Made by a program: the position numbers and the translations under genes. The notes under the pieces were generated by a model that was not told the origin of the DNA, made no database searches, and saw only the letters and a program-made list of their open reading frames with translations. From Vitellaria paradoxa (lineage: Eukaryota; Streptophyta; Magnoliopsida; Ericales; Sapotaceae), in NCBI GenBank assembly GCA_019916065.1, contig CM034236.1, positions 22,480,941-22,544,940 of the forward strand: 64,000 bases of DNA, written 5' to 3'. This document shows, piece after piece, positions 10,801 to 23,400 of the stretch (positions are counted from its first letter, which is position 1; the number at the start of each line of letters is the position of its first letter).

Positions 10801-13800
10801 TCTACTATCTCCCAAGTTTGATTTTTTTCCAAGGCTCTCATCTCCTCATTTATGGCTTCCCTCCATAGTTTCAATTTAATAGCTTCTTGGACACTATTGG
10901 GAACTTCATGGGAAGACATTTGGGTGACAAAAGCTCGGTACTGAGGTGAGAGATGCTGCAAGGAAACAAATTGAGATATAGGGTGACAAGTGCAAGTTCT
11001 AACACCTTTCCTAATAGCAATAGGCAATTCCAAGTCTTCATGAGAATCAAAAAACTGAGTTTCAATTTCATTACCTGTTCCAGGATCAATGCTTGGATCA
11101 TGTGAGTTGATTTCGGGCTTTCTTCTGGAATATACCTTGGTGATAGGTGTCTTAAGTCTCTCACCCTTGGTCTCTGGAGACTTTGTAGTGCTCAATGGAT
11201 TCTGTCCTGGATTCACATTTAGGGTAGGAGAAGACATATTTGAAGTAGGAGAAATATCTAGGTTAGACGAAGAGGGCAAATCAGAACTAGCACTTGGTAT
11301 GGGACTAGATACCACACTTGGAACCACACTCGGCATAGGCAAGGCATGGTCAACCTCTAACCAACTATCTTCTCTTAAACTCTCCTCCTGAAGATAGATG
11401 TCCCCAAAGTAAGGTTGGTGTTCTACAAAGTAACATCCAAAGTGATGTATTTCCTTTTTGCTGGAGGGTGATAACACTTATAGCCCTTTTGAGTAGAAGA
11501 GTACCCCAAGAACACACATCTGATAGCCCGAGGATCAAATTTATCCCTTAAATGACTATGAACATGCACATAGCAAGTGCATCCAAATAGTTTTGGAGGT
11601 AAGGACCCAACTCCTTGGAAATCTGGAAACAAGGATAAGAGTTTACTCATAGGAGATTGAAACTGAAGAACTCTTGACAGCATTCAGTTTATCAGGTATG
11701 CAGCAGTGAGTACTACTTCCCCCCAATAGGTTTTAGGAACTTTCATTTGGAAAAGAACAGACCTAGCAATGTCAAGAAGATGTCGGTTCTTTTTTTCGGC
11801 AACTCCATTTTGTTGGGGTGTGTCAACACAAGATGAGTGATGTAGAATGCCCTCATTTGCGAGATAAGTAATGAGATCGTGATTGAAGTATTCCTTGCCA
11901 TTATCAGATCAAAGAGTGTGTATTTTTGTCCCAAACTGAGTGCTAATGAATTTGTGGAATAGAGGAAAAATAGTGGAAACTTCCAATTTGGAATTCATAA
12001 GATAGACCCAAGTAAAACGGGTGTAATCATCTATAAAGGAGACAAACCACCGAGAGCCCGAAATATTTGGAATACGGGAAGGACCCCAAACATCCGAATG
12101 TATTAAACTAAATGGAGATAACATTTGTGGAGTTTTCAAAGGAAAGGATACGCGATGATGTTTGGCCAATTCACAAATTTCACAATGAAATTTCCCCACT
12201 TTATTATTTGTAAACAAGGAAGGAAACATTTTTTTCAGCAAAGGAAAAGGAGAATGTCCTAATCTTTTATGCCAGAGCCAAACTTGATCATTTTTTTGTT
12301 GAAATGTAGTAGAGACAAAGCCTTGAGACTCTCGACTCTTTTTCACCAAATCTGCTTTCAAGAAGTATAAGCTGTCCTTTAATTCAGCATGCCCAATCAT
12401 CTTTCCCGTAACAGGGTCCTGAAAATTGCAACTAGAGGAAGTAAATAAAACTGAACATTTCAAATCCTCAGTGAGTTTTCTTACAGACAGCAAATTATAG
12501 GATAAATTTGGAACATAGAGGACTGATTTTAGGCATAAAGTGGGTGATATTTGGATATTTCCTTTTCCGGCAATGGGGGATAAGGAACCATCGGCGACTT
12601 TGATTTTTTGTTTTCTTAAACATGGGATATATGTTGAAAAATGATTGAAGGTGCTGGTCATGTGATCTGATGCACCAGAATCCACTATCCAGATACTAGA
12701 ATTGACACTCTTGGAGGTGATTAAGGCAAAGCTATTACCTGATTGGACCATGAAGCAAGAACTTAAAATTGGAGTCAAGTTTGTGGTTTGATTATCAACC
12801 TAATTTAGCAGCTTTTTCAGCCTTTCAAAATCACTTTTGTTGAACCCTATAGCTTCCTTATAGTCATCTACAATCACAGTTTGATGAGCTTGACCTGATT
12901 TTTCTGCCTAACTTCCTCCTTTGCTGCCAATTCCCTTCAAGCCTTATGGTTTTCCATGCAGTTTCTAGCACATCTCCCTGGTGTGGCGCGGTTTATGACA
13001 GTAATCACACCACATCTTCTCTCTATCCAGATTTTTCTCTCCTTCATTCCTTCCCCTAGCCACTTTGGATGCAGCCAAGGCTGAATTCTCACTGGTAGGC
13101 TTATCCAGCATAACCACCTGCCTACTTGCCTCTCCTCAAACAATTGAGAAAACCTCATTCAAGGATGATAAATTCTCCCTGTCCAAAATTCTGCCTCTAA
13201 TCTGATCAAATTCACCATTTAACCCCGCAAGGAAATCAAATATTCTTTCCTCTTCAAGTGCTTTTTTTAGCTTCGCAGCGTCTGTGCTACACACCATCTC
13301 AATCCTTTGATAATGATCTAATTCCAACCAAAGGCTTTTGATGGTATTATAGTATTCAGTGACACTGGAAGATCCTTATTTTGTGTTGTGAATCTTCGTT
13401 TTCAGTTCATAGATATGAGCTTTCATACCTACATTAGAGTAAGTTTGTGAGGCAGCTTTCCAAATGTCCTTAGCCGTTTTAAGAAACATGTAAGTCTTCC
13501 CAATATCTGGTTGAATGGAGTGGAGTAGCCATGACATAATCATGGAATTCTCCACATCCCAAGTCTTGTTATTGGGATTGGTTGGCTTTGGTGGAGGAAC
13601 TGTGAGATATTCTAACTTTCCTCTGCCTTTGATTGTCAACATTGCTGATTGTGACCATTCAAGGTAGTTGGTCCCATTCAGTTTTGTTGAAGCAATCTGG
13701 AGGCTCAAATTTTCTGATGTTGAAGGGGCTTTTAGGGCTGAGGAAGATGCATCTGTAACCTCAGACATGATTCAATGAAGGAATAAGTGGACAGAAAAAA

Positions 13801-16800
13801 ACTGATCAGAAGAGGACACAGAAACAGTTTTGTAGAAGGAACTAACTATTCTTTTGACAGCAACAACCAGAAGAATAATCAGAAATTCTGAATAGCAATG
13901 AAGGCCACAGTGAATCAGCTATGAAGGCTGAATAATCCTAGCAATGAAGGCTAGGTTAAGAGGCGGCTAAGGTTAGGCCTTCTAAACCTGCTCTGATACC
14001 ATGAAGGATTAGAAGAAAATAATTCTTCTCATTCATCTTAAACATAATCTGTACATGGTTATAAATACAATTCTAAGAGCCTAAATACAGAAATAACCTA
14101 ATTCTAGCCAACATAAATGAGTACAGTTGTACAGCCTTTAATAAGAAAAGACTAATAGACTATTATGGAGCTTTTATACAGCAGTTATGGAGCTTTTGTA
14201 CAGCAGTTATACAGGCTGTAAATACAGCTTTTATACAGCTGTTATTATGCAAGCCCTAAGACGATCCATATTCCAACAGATTTCTTTCCTGGTGGCAAGT
14301 CAACAATTTCCCACGTTCGATTCTTGTTTAGTGCTTGCATCTCTTCTCTCATAGCATCTTTCCATTTCTTATCAGACAATGCCTCATATAATGTATTAGG
14401 AATATGAATGATGTTTAGGCCAACAAAAAAGCTTCCATGTGATGGTGAGAATTTTTTAAGGGACGCAAACTTTGCTAAAAGGTACAATGGGTGTTTAGTG
14501 CATTTTTTTGAGCCTTTCCTAAGGGCAATAGGAAGATCCCGATCATGTGCTAAGTCAAGAAAATTTCTGTAATTGCATTTACTGCACTTTTACGATTAGG
14601 AGTTGAATCTTGAACTTGCACAGGATTAGGATCTGGCATCATGAATATACCTACATAAATCTCATAGAGCCAAAAAATTCATTATTCTCTATCACAGGTC
14701 TAGTATGAATGAGTGAAGGAGTTGACATGGACTGAGGTAGTTCAATAGGTACAAAGATAGGTTGGACTCGCACAAAGGCTAAGTTGGGTTCTGAGGAGTT
14801 GAAGTCAAGCAAAAACAAATCTCTGTCCTTATCATCAACGAATGACGAGGACTTCCCCTGAAGATAAGGTTCAGTGAAATATGATTTTTGCTCTTCAAAA
14901 GTGACATTGATAGAGAAAAAATTTCTCCGTAGGTGAATAGTAACACTTATATCCCTTTTTGGTTGACGAATAGCCCATGAAAGTACACTTAATAGTTCTA
15001 GAATCTAACTTCCCTCTATTCTAGCTATGGACATGGACAAAAGCAGTGCAACCAAAGATTACTGGGATGAGATTATTTTGTGTTTAGATTGGGATAAAAT
15101 TGAGAAAGTGTCTCCATTGGTGTTCAAAACCCTAGCACCCTCGAACGTAGTTGATTGATAATAGGTGCAATTGTAAGCACAACTTCCCCCCAATAAGTTG
15201 TTGGAACGTTTTGGTGGAAAAGGAAGGCTCGGGTTGTACCTAGCAAATCGCCATTCTTCCTCTCTGCCACTCCGTTTTGCTGTAGAGTATTAATGCATGA
15301 AGATTCATGATAATTTTCTTCTTTTTGAAAATATGGAGATAAAATTTGATTGAAATAATCTCGAGCGTTTGCTGATCTAAATCGTTTGACTTTTAACAGC
15401 AAACTGGTTTTGAACCATGTTATGGAAATTTGGGAGTACACTGCTTACATCCGATTTGGATTTAAGATGAAAGATCTAGGAGACTCTATTGCAATTATCA
15501 ATAAAAGGGAAAAACCATCATGTACCAGACACATTTGGAACTCTGGATCCTCATATATCACTATGGATCAAAGAAAATGGGAATAAACTTCTCTGATCAT
15601 TGATTGAAAAGGGTACACGCTTGTGTTTTGCAAATTCACACATATCACAACGTAAATGTTCAATACACAGTCCTTTAAATAAAGAAAGAAATATAGTTTT
15701 TAAAATTGCAAAAGATGGATGCCCTAGTCTAAAATGATGAAGCCAAATGATGTCTTTATTGGATGATGAAAGAAATGACAGAGATAACAACAATACTTTG
15801 ACCTAAGTGATTCTTAAAAATAATAGAGCCCTATCCTCTCCTCGGCAAGCCCAATCCTCTTCCCCGAATCCCGATCCTGAAATATACAGTAAGAAGGATA
15901 GAAAAGCACATTACCGTTCATATCATGGGTGGGTTTTTGTATGGATACCAAGTTAGTGGACAATCTGGGAACATGAAGAACATTTTTTTAGTGTAAGTGA
16001 TGGATTTATATGAATATCCCCTATGTCGGCTACAATAATAAGAGAACCAACTGCAATAACTATGTTCCGATTGCTTGGGCAAGGGTTATAAGTGCTAAAA
16101 TTTAGTGAGTGAGTCATATGATCTGTGACTCCCAAGTCAATAACCCATAGATTACTAATAGGTTTATCTGAGATGTTTTGTCTTTGAGAAGTAGAAAATT
16201 TACCTGAGAGTGCAAGAGAGCATGCACCACTACGCTTCTCCAACGTACCCAAAAGCCCCCTTATCTTCTTGATCTCCTCCTTATTGAACTCAATATGATG
16301 TTAAGACTACTCTTGACTTGGCTAATTCGTGGTGACATTGCTTTGGATTTGATTTCTCCATTGTCTTCCTCGATAGCCCCACTCTTTGCTCGTTGGTTTA
16401 CCATGTAGCTTCCAACACGTTTCTTTAATATGTCTTGGTTTCTTGCAATAGGTACACCACAGAGAGTCCTTGCTATCCTGTCCTGAAGATCTTGGTAAAT
16501 CTACTTTCACACTTTCTTATATTGGCAGTTGTTCCATCTTCGTAACCACAACTGAACCATCCAAGACTTGGGATTAAAGCATGACCCCCCTATGATGCTC
16601 CTCAGCATGAATAAGAGAAATGGTCTCATTTAGAGATGGTACCTCTTCCTTGCCGAGAATTGGACTCTGACTTGATCAAACTTAGCATTGAGCATGGTTC
16701 AAAGTATCATCTAAGACGCCAAAATATCTTCCGAGACGTATCGGGATCGATGAACAGCATGACGAGATCTCAGCCCGCATCAAAGAAATGCGCCAAGAAT

Positions 16801-19800
16801 AGTCATCTCGCTTTGTCACGGCCGAGACAAGCTAATATCTCAGTGATACACCGAGACGACTAACTGTCGCGACGAGAAATCGGCGAGACATGATTTCTCA
16901 GCTATTTTTTGGCGATTTGGTGAATGTTAGGCTATCTATTAGATTTCACTTTTAATTTTTAAATGGATGAACATATATGAAAAACAAAAAAGAAAGCACT
17001 GTAAATCATATTATTTACAATAATTTTTTTAGTATTGAACCCAATAATTTGTTGAATGAATCATAGTTTAAAGAGGTTCAATAAAAATTATATATATATA
17101 TATATATATATAATTTTTATTGAACATATTCAACCATTATTCAATAATTTTATAATAGTATTTTTATAAACAAATTATTAAAATATAATAAGTTTGTTTA
17201 ATTTAAAAAATTAAATAAAGTGAAACATTTCAATAAGGTAAAAAAAAGTATTAGCAATTATGGTTTATCAATGATGTCATTGGTGTCATATTAGCTCATT
17301 CGTATGTTATAAGTATTTATCTAATACTTATTAAAAGAGTTACTATATTTTTGGTCCTATAATATATCCATTTTATTATTTAGAAATATTCTATATTTTT
17401 TTTATTTTTTTTAAATTAAAAAGCAAAATATTGCGTAATGCTTAATATCGCAACGCGACACCACGACCGTATCAAAAATTCTCAAGCCGATATGACAACC
17501 GCAACTACGACTTTGAACCATCGCATTGAGTCCTACGAGAAAGTCGTGGACTCGGATCTTTTTCAATGAAACTTTTCAAGATTGCTGCATCTGTTGTGCA
17601 TTTAGTGTCAAGGCATCGATAATGATCAAGTTCTTGCCACAGGTTCTGTAGTAAATTCACGTACTCAGTAACAGTTTTTAAGCCTTGTTTCGCCGCTGTA
17701 GTCTTAACTTTAATCTCATACACTTGTGCTGCATCACAAGCCTTTCAATACGTCTATTGAATGGCACCACGAATCTCTTTCGTTGTGGATAAAAACATGC
17801 AGGTATTACTAATTTCAGGACTCATTGAGTTCCATAATCATGACATGATCATGGAATCCGCTTCGTCCCACACATCAAACCTTGGATCACCTTCCTTTGG
17901 TCCTGTCCCTAGGAGATGGCTAAGCATTCCTTCTCCCATCAAATAGGTTTGAATAAATTGGGACCACTTCAAGTAATTCATCACATTCAAGCAGTATGCT
18001 GCCTGAATGTTCTGCAGGTCACCCGGATGCTTGATGTGAGATGACTTCCTCAGATTGTGCAGTGGTAGTGATCTCTGACATATTAGATTGGCTTGAAAGA
18101 AAGAAAAGAAAAGAAAAGAAAAAAAAAAAAAAAAAACTTAAGAAAACAGGCAATGAAGGCCTGAAAAGATTGACGAAGGCTAGCAATGAAGGCCAGAATT
18201 TTTTTTTTTTTTTCTTTGGCCTTACAGCCCTGATACCATGTGGAATTTTGAGAAAGAATTGAGTCATTTGTATTTTCTGAGGAATGAGCCTTTACATAGT
18301 TATATACAGAATTACAAAGCTAATTACGGGGAGAGAAAATAGGAAACTAACTTTTCCTAACACTAATTTTCTATATCAGTGGGATTCCCTAACAAAAATC
18401 CCATGATTCTAGGAAAGTAAATGATACCTGCTTCCTAAACAAACAAACTGAATTCTAGGGAAGTAAATAATGAATGTTTCCTAAACTAATGAATTGAAAA
18501 TTAAGAGAATCAAATGTCTATTTTCCAACATCCATAAATTGTAGTCATGAAATTGATGAAAGGTGTAAAAATTTAGGAAAAGTTTGAGTTTTATGAAATT
18601 TTATGGAATTTTATGCAGCTCCAAATGGCCCCATAGTATTCAGTAGTAGACCTTCTATCAAAAGGTGACCCACTCTAATCTGCATCTATGTATCTTTGAG
18701 TCAAGGTGTATCCACTGTCTTGGTACAACAAACCTTTGTCAGGTACACGCTTTAGATACTTAAAATTCAGATAACATCCTCCTTGTGATTGGCACAAGGT
18801 GATTCTAGACGCTAAATAATTAGAGTCGTGGCGAAAGAAATGCCTAGTCTAGTAACCATCAAGTAATTGAGTTTTTCGACCAACCTCCGATATTGACTTG
18901 GTTATCTAACAACTCCCACCTCATCAACAAGCAACTTGGTATCTGGTTCCATTAGAGTGTTCATAGGCTCACACCCCATCATACCTATATTAGACAATAG
19001 ATCAAGTACATATTTCCTAGGGATAGAGCAATGCCCTTCTAGAAACTTCTATACCCAGAAAATATTTTAGTGGACCCAAATCTTTCGTGTTAAATTTACT
19101 TTGAAGAAATAGTTTCAGCTCTCTTATGATGACAATATCATCAATATACACTAACAACTATATCCTAGCCTGAGAAGAATGACATTAGAATACTAGTCAA
19201 CTCCACAACGTTGCAAGCCAAAGTTGCAAAAACTTTGCTAAATTTGACAAAACAATTTCTAAGAACTGTTTTAGATCATACAAGGACTTCTTGAGTTGAA
19301 ATACTAACTCAGACTCCCCCTGAGCAACAATTCCAAGAGATTGCTCTATATAAACTTCTTCAGAAAAACAGTATACGGATGACCAGATGACAAGATGGAC
19401 ATCCAAAGTATTTTTATTTAATGTGTACTTAACTAGAAGACATAAGCATTCTATAGTATCTCAACTTGATTTTCAGTGAAGTTACAGCCGTACTCCATCA
19501 AAGTGATTGCTCTCAAATAACTATTTACTTTCAATGCCAATTCTTCCTTGTGCGTATTTTAACTCATCACATTTGATGAGATAAATAATAGTTAGAAAAT
19601 TGGTTTTTCTTGATTGATTACTTTGGTTTTTCTTGATCGATTACTAACATAGGGCATGAACATCTAGCCATAAAATAATCATTTATTGAAAGTTGAGAAA
19701 TATTTCCCATATAGATCTTTGATACTATTTTTAGCCTGAATCCTATTTTTAAATGTATGTTGCCTGCCAGAGCACCAGCAAGGTGATAATTGATTATAAC

Positions 19801-20422
19801 TAGCAATTCACACCAATCTCCTGATTTACATATAGATTTCAAAAGAATACCTGTCTGGCTTCAAGATTTGAGACTGCCATTGCCCCAACATACGGAAGAC
19901 TTTCAATGACAGCATCAGCTAAATCTGAAATGAAAGTTGGCTCGCAACCCAGAGCAGGAACACGTCCCCATTTCTCTATACCAGATTTTAGAGCCAACTC
20001 TTTGTACTCAACATCAATTTCTTCTAAAGTTTCAATATGTTCACTGACAAAGCTGCATAAGAACAACAGTGGTAATCACAAAACTCTTAACCAAGACAAT
20101 TTGTGAAAATTATGCAGAGATTAGCATGCCACAATATTGTGCTCCCTATAGAAAGAATTTGATATATGGGTCAAGTCATACAAAAACCTAGCAGTGACAG
20201 CGCTAAATACCTAATTGGGACGGCTAGAAGACTTTTTACTCCTTTCTGCCCCAGCTCAATGATAGTCTCATCAGTGTATGGTTTCAACCATTCCACTGGT
20301 CCAACTCTGCTCTGTATATACATTTAGAACCAAAGTAACGGTAAAAATAAAATATGATAATCATATAACATGCATAATAGAAAACAAATTACAAAAATAA
20401 ATATTTAAGTGTCACCCGTTAC

Positions 20423-20460
<38 letters not shown>

Positions 20461-23400
20461 ACCACACAACTAAGGGGATGTATGATTTGACCTTGTGGGA
20501 CAGAAATTAAAATTTAATTAAGGAACAGAGTGTAAAATAACTGATGTATACCCACAAATAATTCGACCTTCTCAGTGAATGAAAATCAAGATTTCTACAC
20601 AATCTTCAAAGAAAGACAAGTAACAATCGACCTAACAAGATAATACGTTACTAGGAGATAATTCCTGTGAGCATTATCCTTTTTAGTTTGTTGAATTGTA
20701 CAGGCTAAATGTATTTCTTTCAACGTCCAGTGTTCATGCAAACACTTCAACAAAATGGGGTTAGTACACAGGAAGAGAAGTTGAAGCAATTCCGGTTGTC
20801 TTGATTCAGATGAATATGGCAAAGTACGCCTTTAGCATTGCGGACTTGTAACCATATCAATCAACATACTTTTCTGTTGTTCAAAGAACATCCCCCTTGT
20901 CTTTTTATTGTCTCTGTTGTTCTTTTGCTATGTGAAGATCACAGTCCTAGCTGCAACAGTTGGCATAAACACTGTTGACTTGTGGATGACGAGCATGATC
21001 CATATCTTATCAAGAAACATTGCCAAGTTATTCTCACTACATAAAGATAGCAACATTAGAGCACTGCCTCCATTGTATCAACTGGGATCTGATACTTCGT
21101 GCACTTGATAGAAAATGGAAATCTCTCCAAATAATCTACTTCAGCAGGGATATCTAGGACAGGCCTTCATACTTAAAAAGAAAAACAATGTTGAATGAGC
21201 AACAATGGCAATTTAGAATTATAAACGGGTCCAAAATAAGCATCAGTCCAGAAAAATGTCATGATCGCACATGGGTAAGACATAACGATGCAGATCTCTC
21301 AGAGTTTAGTTGATAAGATTGCGCAAGCAGTACATCCACATTTTTCTTCCAAAGATGATGTTAAGACCAGTATTAAACAAACTATAATAGAGCTGAACTA
21401 TTGTTTAGTCAGTTACCGCTATGTAATCAAGTTGTTAGTTTGCCATTATTACTAATTAGTTAGGTCAGTTAGTGCGAGCATGTGTTCGTCAGGTGTTCCT
21501 CATCTTCTTTTATAAATAGAGAGCAAATGTAATCTACAGTAAAGGAATTCATTCAATACGGAAATCACTTTTCCTTTCTCCGTTGTTCTCTCTGTGGAAA
21601 CAGAGAATTTTGATTTCTTTTATTGTTGATCTCAAATTCTGATATGGTATCAGAGCAAGACAGAAAGCTGCGATCAAATTGTTCAAGCTGTTTCAAGTTC
21701 TTTTTTTCTTTTTTTTTTTTCCCCTTCTCTCTGATCTTTCTGATTAAATCAAGCAAATCTTGATTCATTTTCAGATCTTCTTCATCACAGACCTTGATTC
21801 ATTTTCAGATCTTGTTCTTCGTCAGTTTTTCAACTTGTTCAAATATCAGATCTATAGTGTCCGAAATCAAAATCCCATGGCAACTCCAACAGGATCTATT
21901 GGAACTTGTGATGCGGAACAACAATTGAAAGTAAAGAAAGAATAGAGAGAAAGCAAGAGAAAGAAGAAAGTAGAGAAGAAGAGAAGAAGAATTAGAAGAA
22001 AAGAGGGGAAAGAAAAACACAGCCACCCATATTATTCAATCAATCATCAATCAATCCCCCCTGTTAACCCTAATTAGGGTTTAAAAAGAAAACATCATAG
22101 GCCTAACACAAAAGGCCTAAAATAAAATAAACCAATACTAAAATAGCCCAAAAACAAATGGGTCCAAATAACCTCTAATAATATAAACTCATTATTAATA
22201 AAACCCAAAACAAATGGGTCCAAATAATAAATAATAATAATAATAAGAAATAAATTTAAAAATTGATGTCCTCATCAACTCTCCTGGGCTGAGAAGAACT
22301 CGGCTCTGTCGAGTGAAAACCGAACCAAAGCCTTTGTCAGTCAATCCCCTAGCCAAAGGCTAAGGTGCTGTGCTACTGTCCTCCGACGCTCGTAAACACG
22401 CGCGGAGGTAATATAACCCTGGTATGGCTCGCGGCTGGAGAAGAAAGATCCTGCTGACTACAATAAAACTCCAAAGAATCAGGATCAATGCGCTGCAAAA
22501 TGTCACTGGATATCCAAGTACAATCAGAATCGGGTCGGCCCACCCAACGAACCAGATAGCGCTGAACCGGTCCTTCCTTGGTAAAAACAACCTGGTCACT
22601 TATAATAGTATCAATTTTATCTGTGTGTGAGAAATTAACAGGTGTTGATGTAGGTAAGGAAATAGGCTCAGGGACAGAATCAAGCTCATAATTGGTTTCA
22701 TGGTTAGGTTCAATACAGTCATGGTTGGGTTCAACTGGAAAGGACACAAGCTCAGGGTTAGGCTCATTTGGAGAAGAAGCAAAAGGATTAACTGGGATAA
22801 TAGTTTGGCCTTTATAAGCAACTAGGTCCTCAACATTAAATGTAGAGCTAAAACCAAATTCTGGTGGAATATCAATAATATAAGCATTTAGACCCACCCG
22901 TTTTAAAATTTTGAAAGGACCAGCACTACGAGGATGCAATTTGGAACCGGGCCCAGATGGACGCCGTTCCGAGCGAATTCGAACTATAACAAAATCCCCA
23001 ACATTAAATTCAATATGTCTTTTATGTGCGTCAGCTCGAAGTTTGTAAGATGCATTACTCGCTTCAAGTTGTTTGTTGATCTCAATATGCAAATCATGTA
23101 AATGTTGTGCAAAAGACTCAGCAGTCATAGACACAGAGGAATGCATAGACATGGGAATCAAGTCTAAAGGTTTCCTAGGTTTGTAGCAATGCACAACCTC
23201 AAATGGACTCATACCTGAGGACCTATTGACAGAACTATTATAAGCCAGTTGGGCCACAGGGAGGATTAGATCCCAGTTCTTAGGGTTTTCTTTAACCAAA
23301 CATCTCAAAAGGTTTCCTAAACTACGATTGACTACCTCAGTTTGGCCATCTGTTTGAGGATGGTAAGCAGCAGAAAAGTTTAATTTAGTACCAACCAAGT

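Larger units (their letters stand above)
9082..14278 (-). mobile_element. Copia element A, target duplication GATTT
   Basis: This complete-length 5197 bp minus-strand element has LTRs at 9082-9355 and 14002-14278. Perfect target copies GATTT lie at 9077-9081 and 14279-14283. A polypurine tract (minus CTTGAGGGGGAG) abuts the 3' LTR and the primer site abuts the 5' LTR. It lies inside the RT of Copia B between the codons for PPGKK and the GCKWVF block, whose reading resumes on the other side. The LTRs differ at about 13 positions plus one 3 bp indel. Confidence 0.96.
4480..18081 (-). pseudogene. gag-pol pseudogene of Copia B
   Basis: Reading the minus strand, gag starts with ATG at 18079-18081 and is cut by the hAT-like element at 17522/16693; its frame is restored if that element and one target copy are removed. 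Next come a CCHC zinc knuckle (CTYC..H....C then WKLHGKP, 16322-16510), a protease with DLGVTD in place of DSGASD (about 16150), the pre-integrase zinc region (RLGHPS to [11 protein letters not shown], 15551-15793), an integrase fragment (15124-15441) and the RT start (14284-14487, EIVDLPPGK). The RT continues beyond Copia A at 9081-8353 with SLYG-like [13 protein letters not shown]. The catalytic block reads YVHDI, so the first catalytic Asp is His. RNase H continues at about 8340-8148 and beyond the gag-only element at 4955-4480. Many stops and frame changes show that it is dead. Confidence 0.85.
4098..18530 (-). mobile_element. Copia element B (interrupted by three later insertions)
   Basis: The element has a 3' LTR at 4098-4479, a polypurine tract (minus CTTGAGGGGGAG) after it, a 5' LTR at 18239-18530 and a primer-binding site TGGTATCAGGGC abutting the 5' LTR. 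Removing the gag-only Ty3 element, Copia A and the hAT-like element leaves about 5.2 kb, a normal Copia length. It interrupts the RNase H of Copia C. A target duplication could not be recognised, probably because the left edge is altered by the poly-C/poly-A tract. Confidence 0.88.
3529..19406 (-). mobile_element. Copia element C, 5'-truncated, split by Copia B
   Basis: The minus-strand element keeps a 3' LTR (3529-3684), a polypurine tract just inside it (minus GAGGGGGTG) and the RNase H tail (about 3700-4056). The RNase H frame breaks at FVGGN and resumes with DRRSTT at about 18640-18700, on the far side of Copia B. It continues as a badly decayed reverse transcriptase (SLYDLK motif, 19197-19406) and stops abruptly, so the 5' half and 5' LTR are gone. 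About 100 bp of unexplained AT-rich sequence (18531-18632) and a C18 run (4057-4074) lie at the interruption. It is the oldest layer of this nest. Confidence 0.75.

Noticed and set aside
18019..18267. Open frames on both strands rich in Lys or Phe next to Copia B's gag start
   Set aside because: They come from A and T homopolymers in the leader; only the gag start at 18081 is supported.
21645..21656. TGGTATCAGAGC motifs as possible tRNA genes
   Set aside because: They are 12-base primer-binding sites beside LTRs; no tRNA cloverleaf could be found around any of them.
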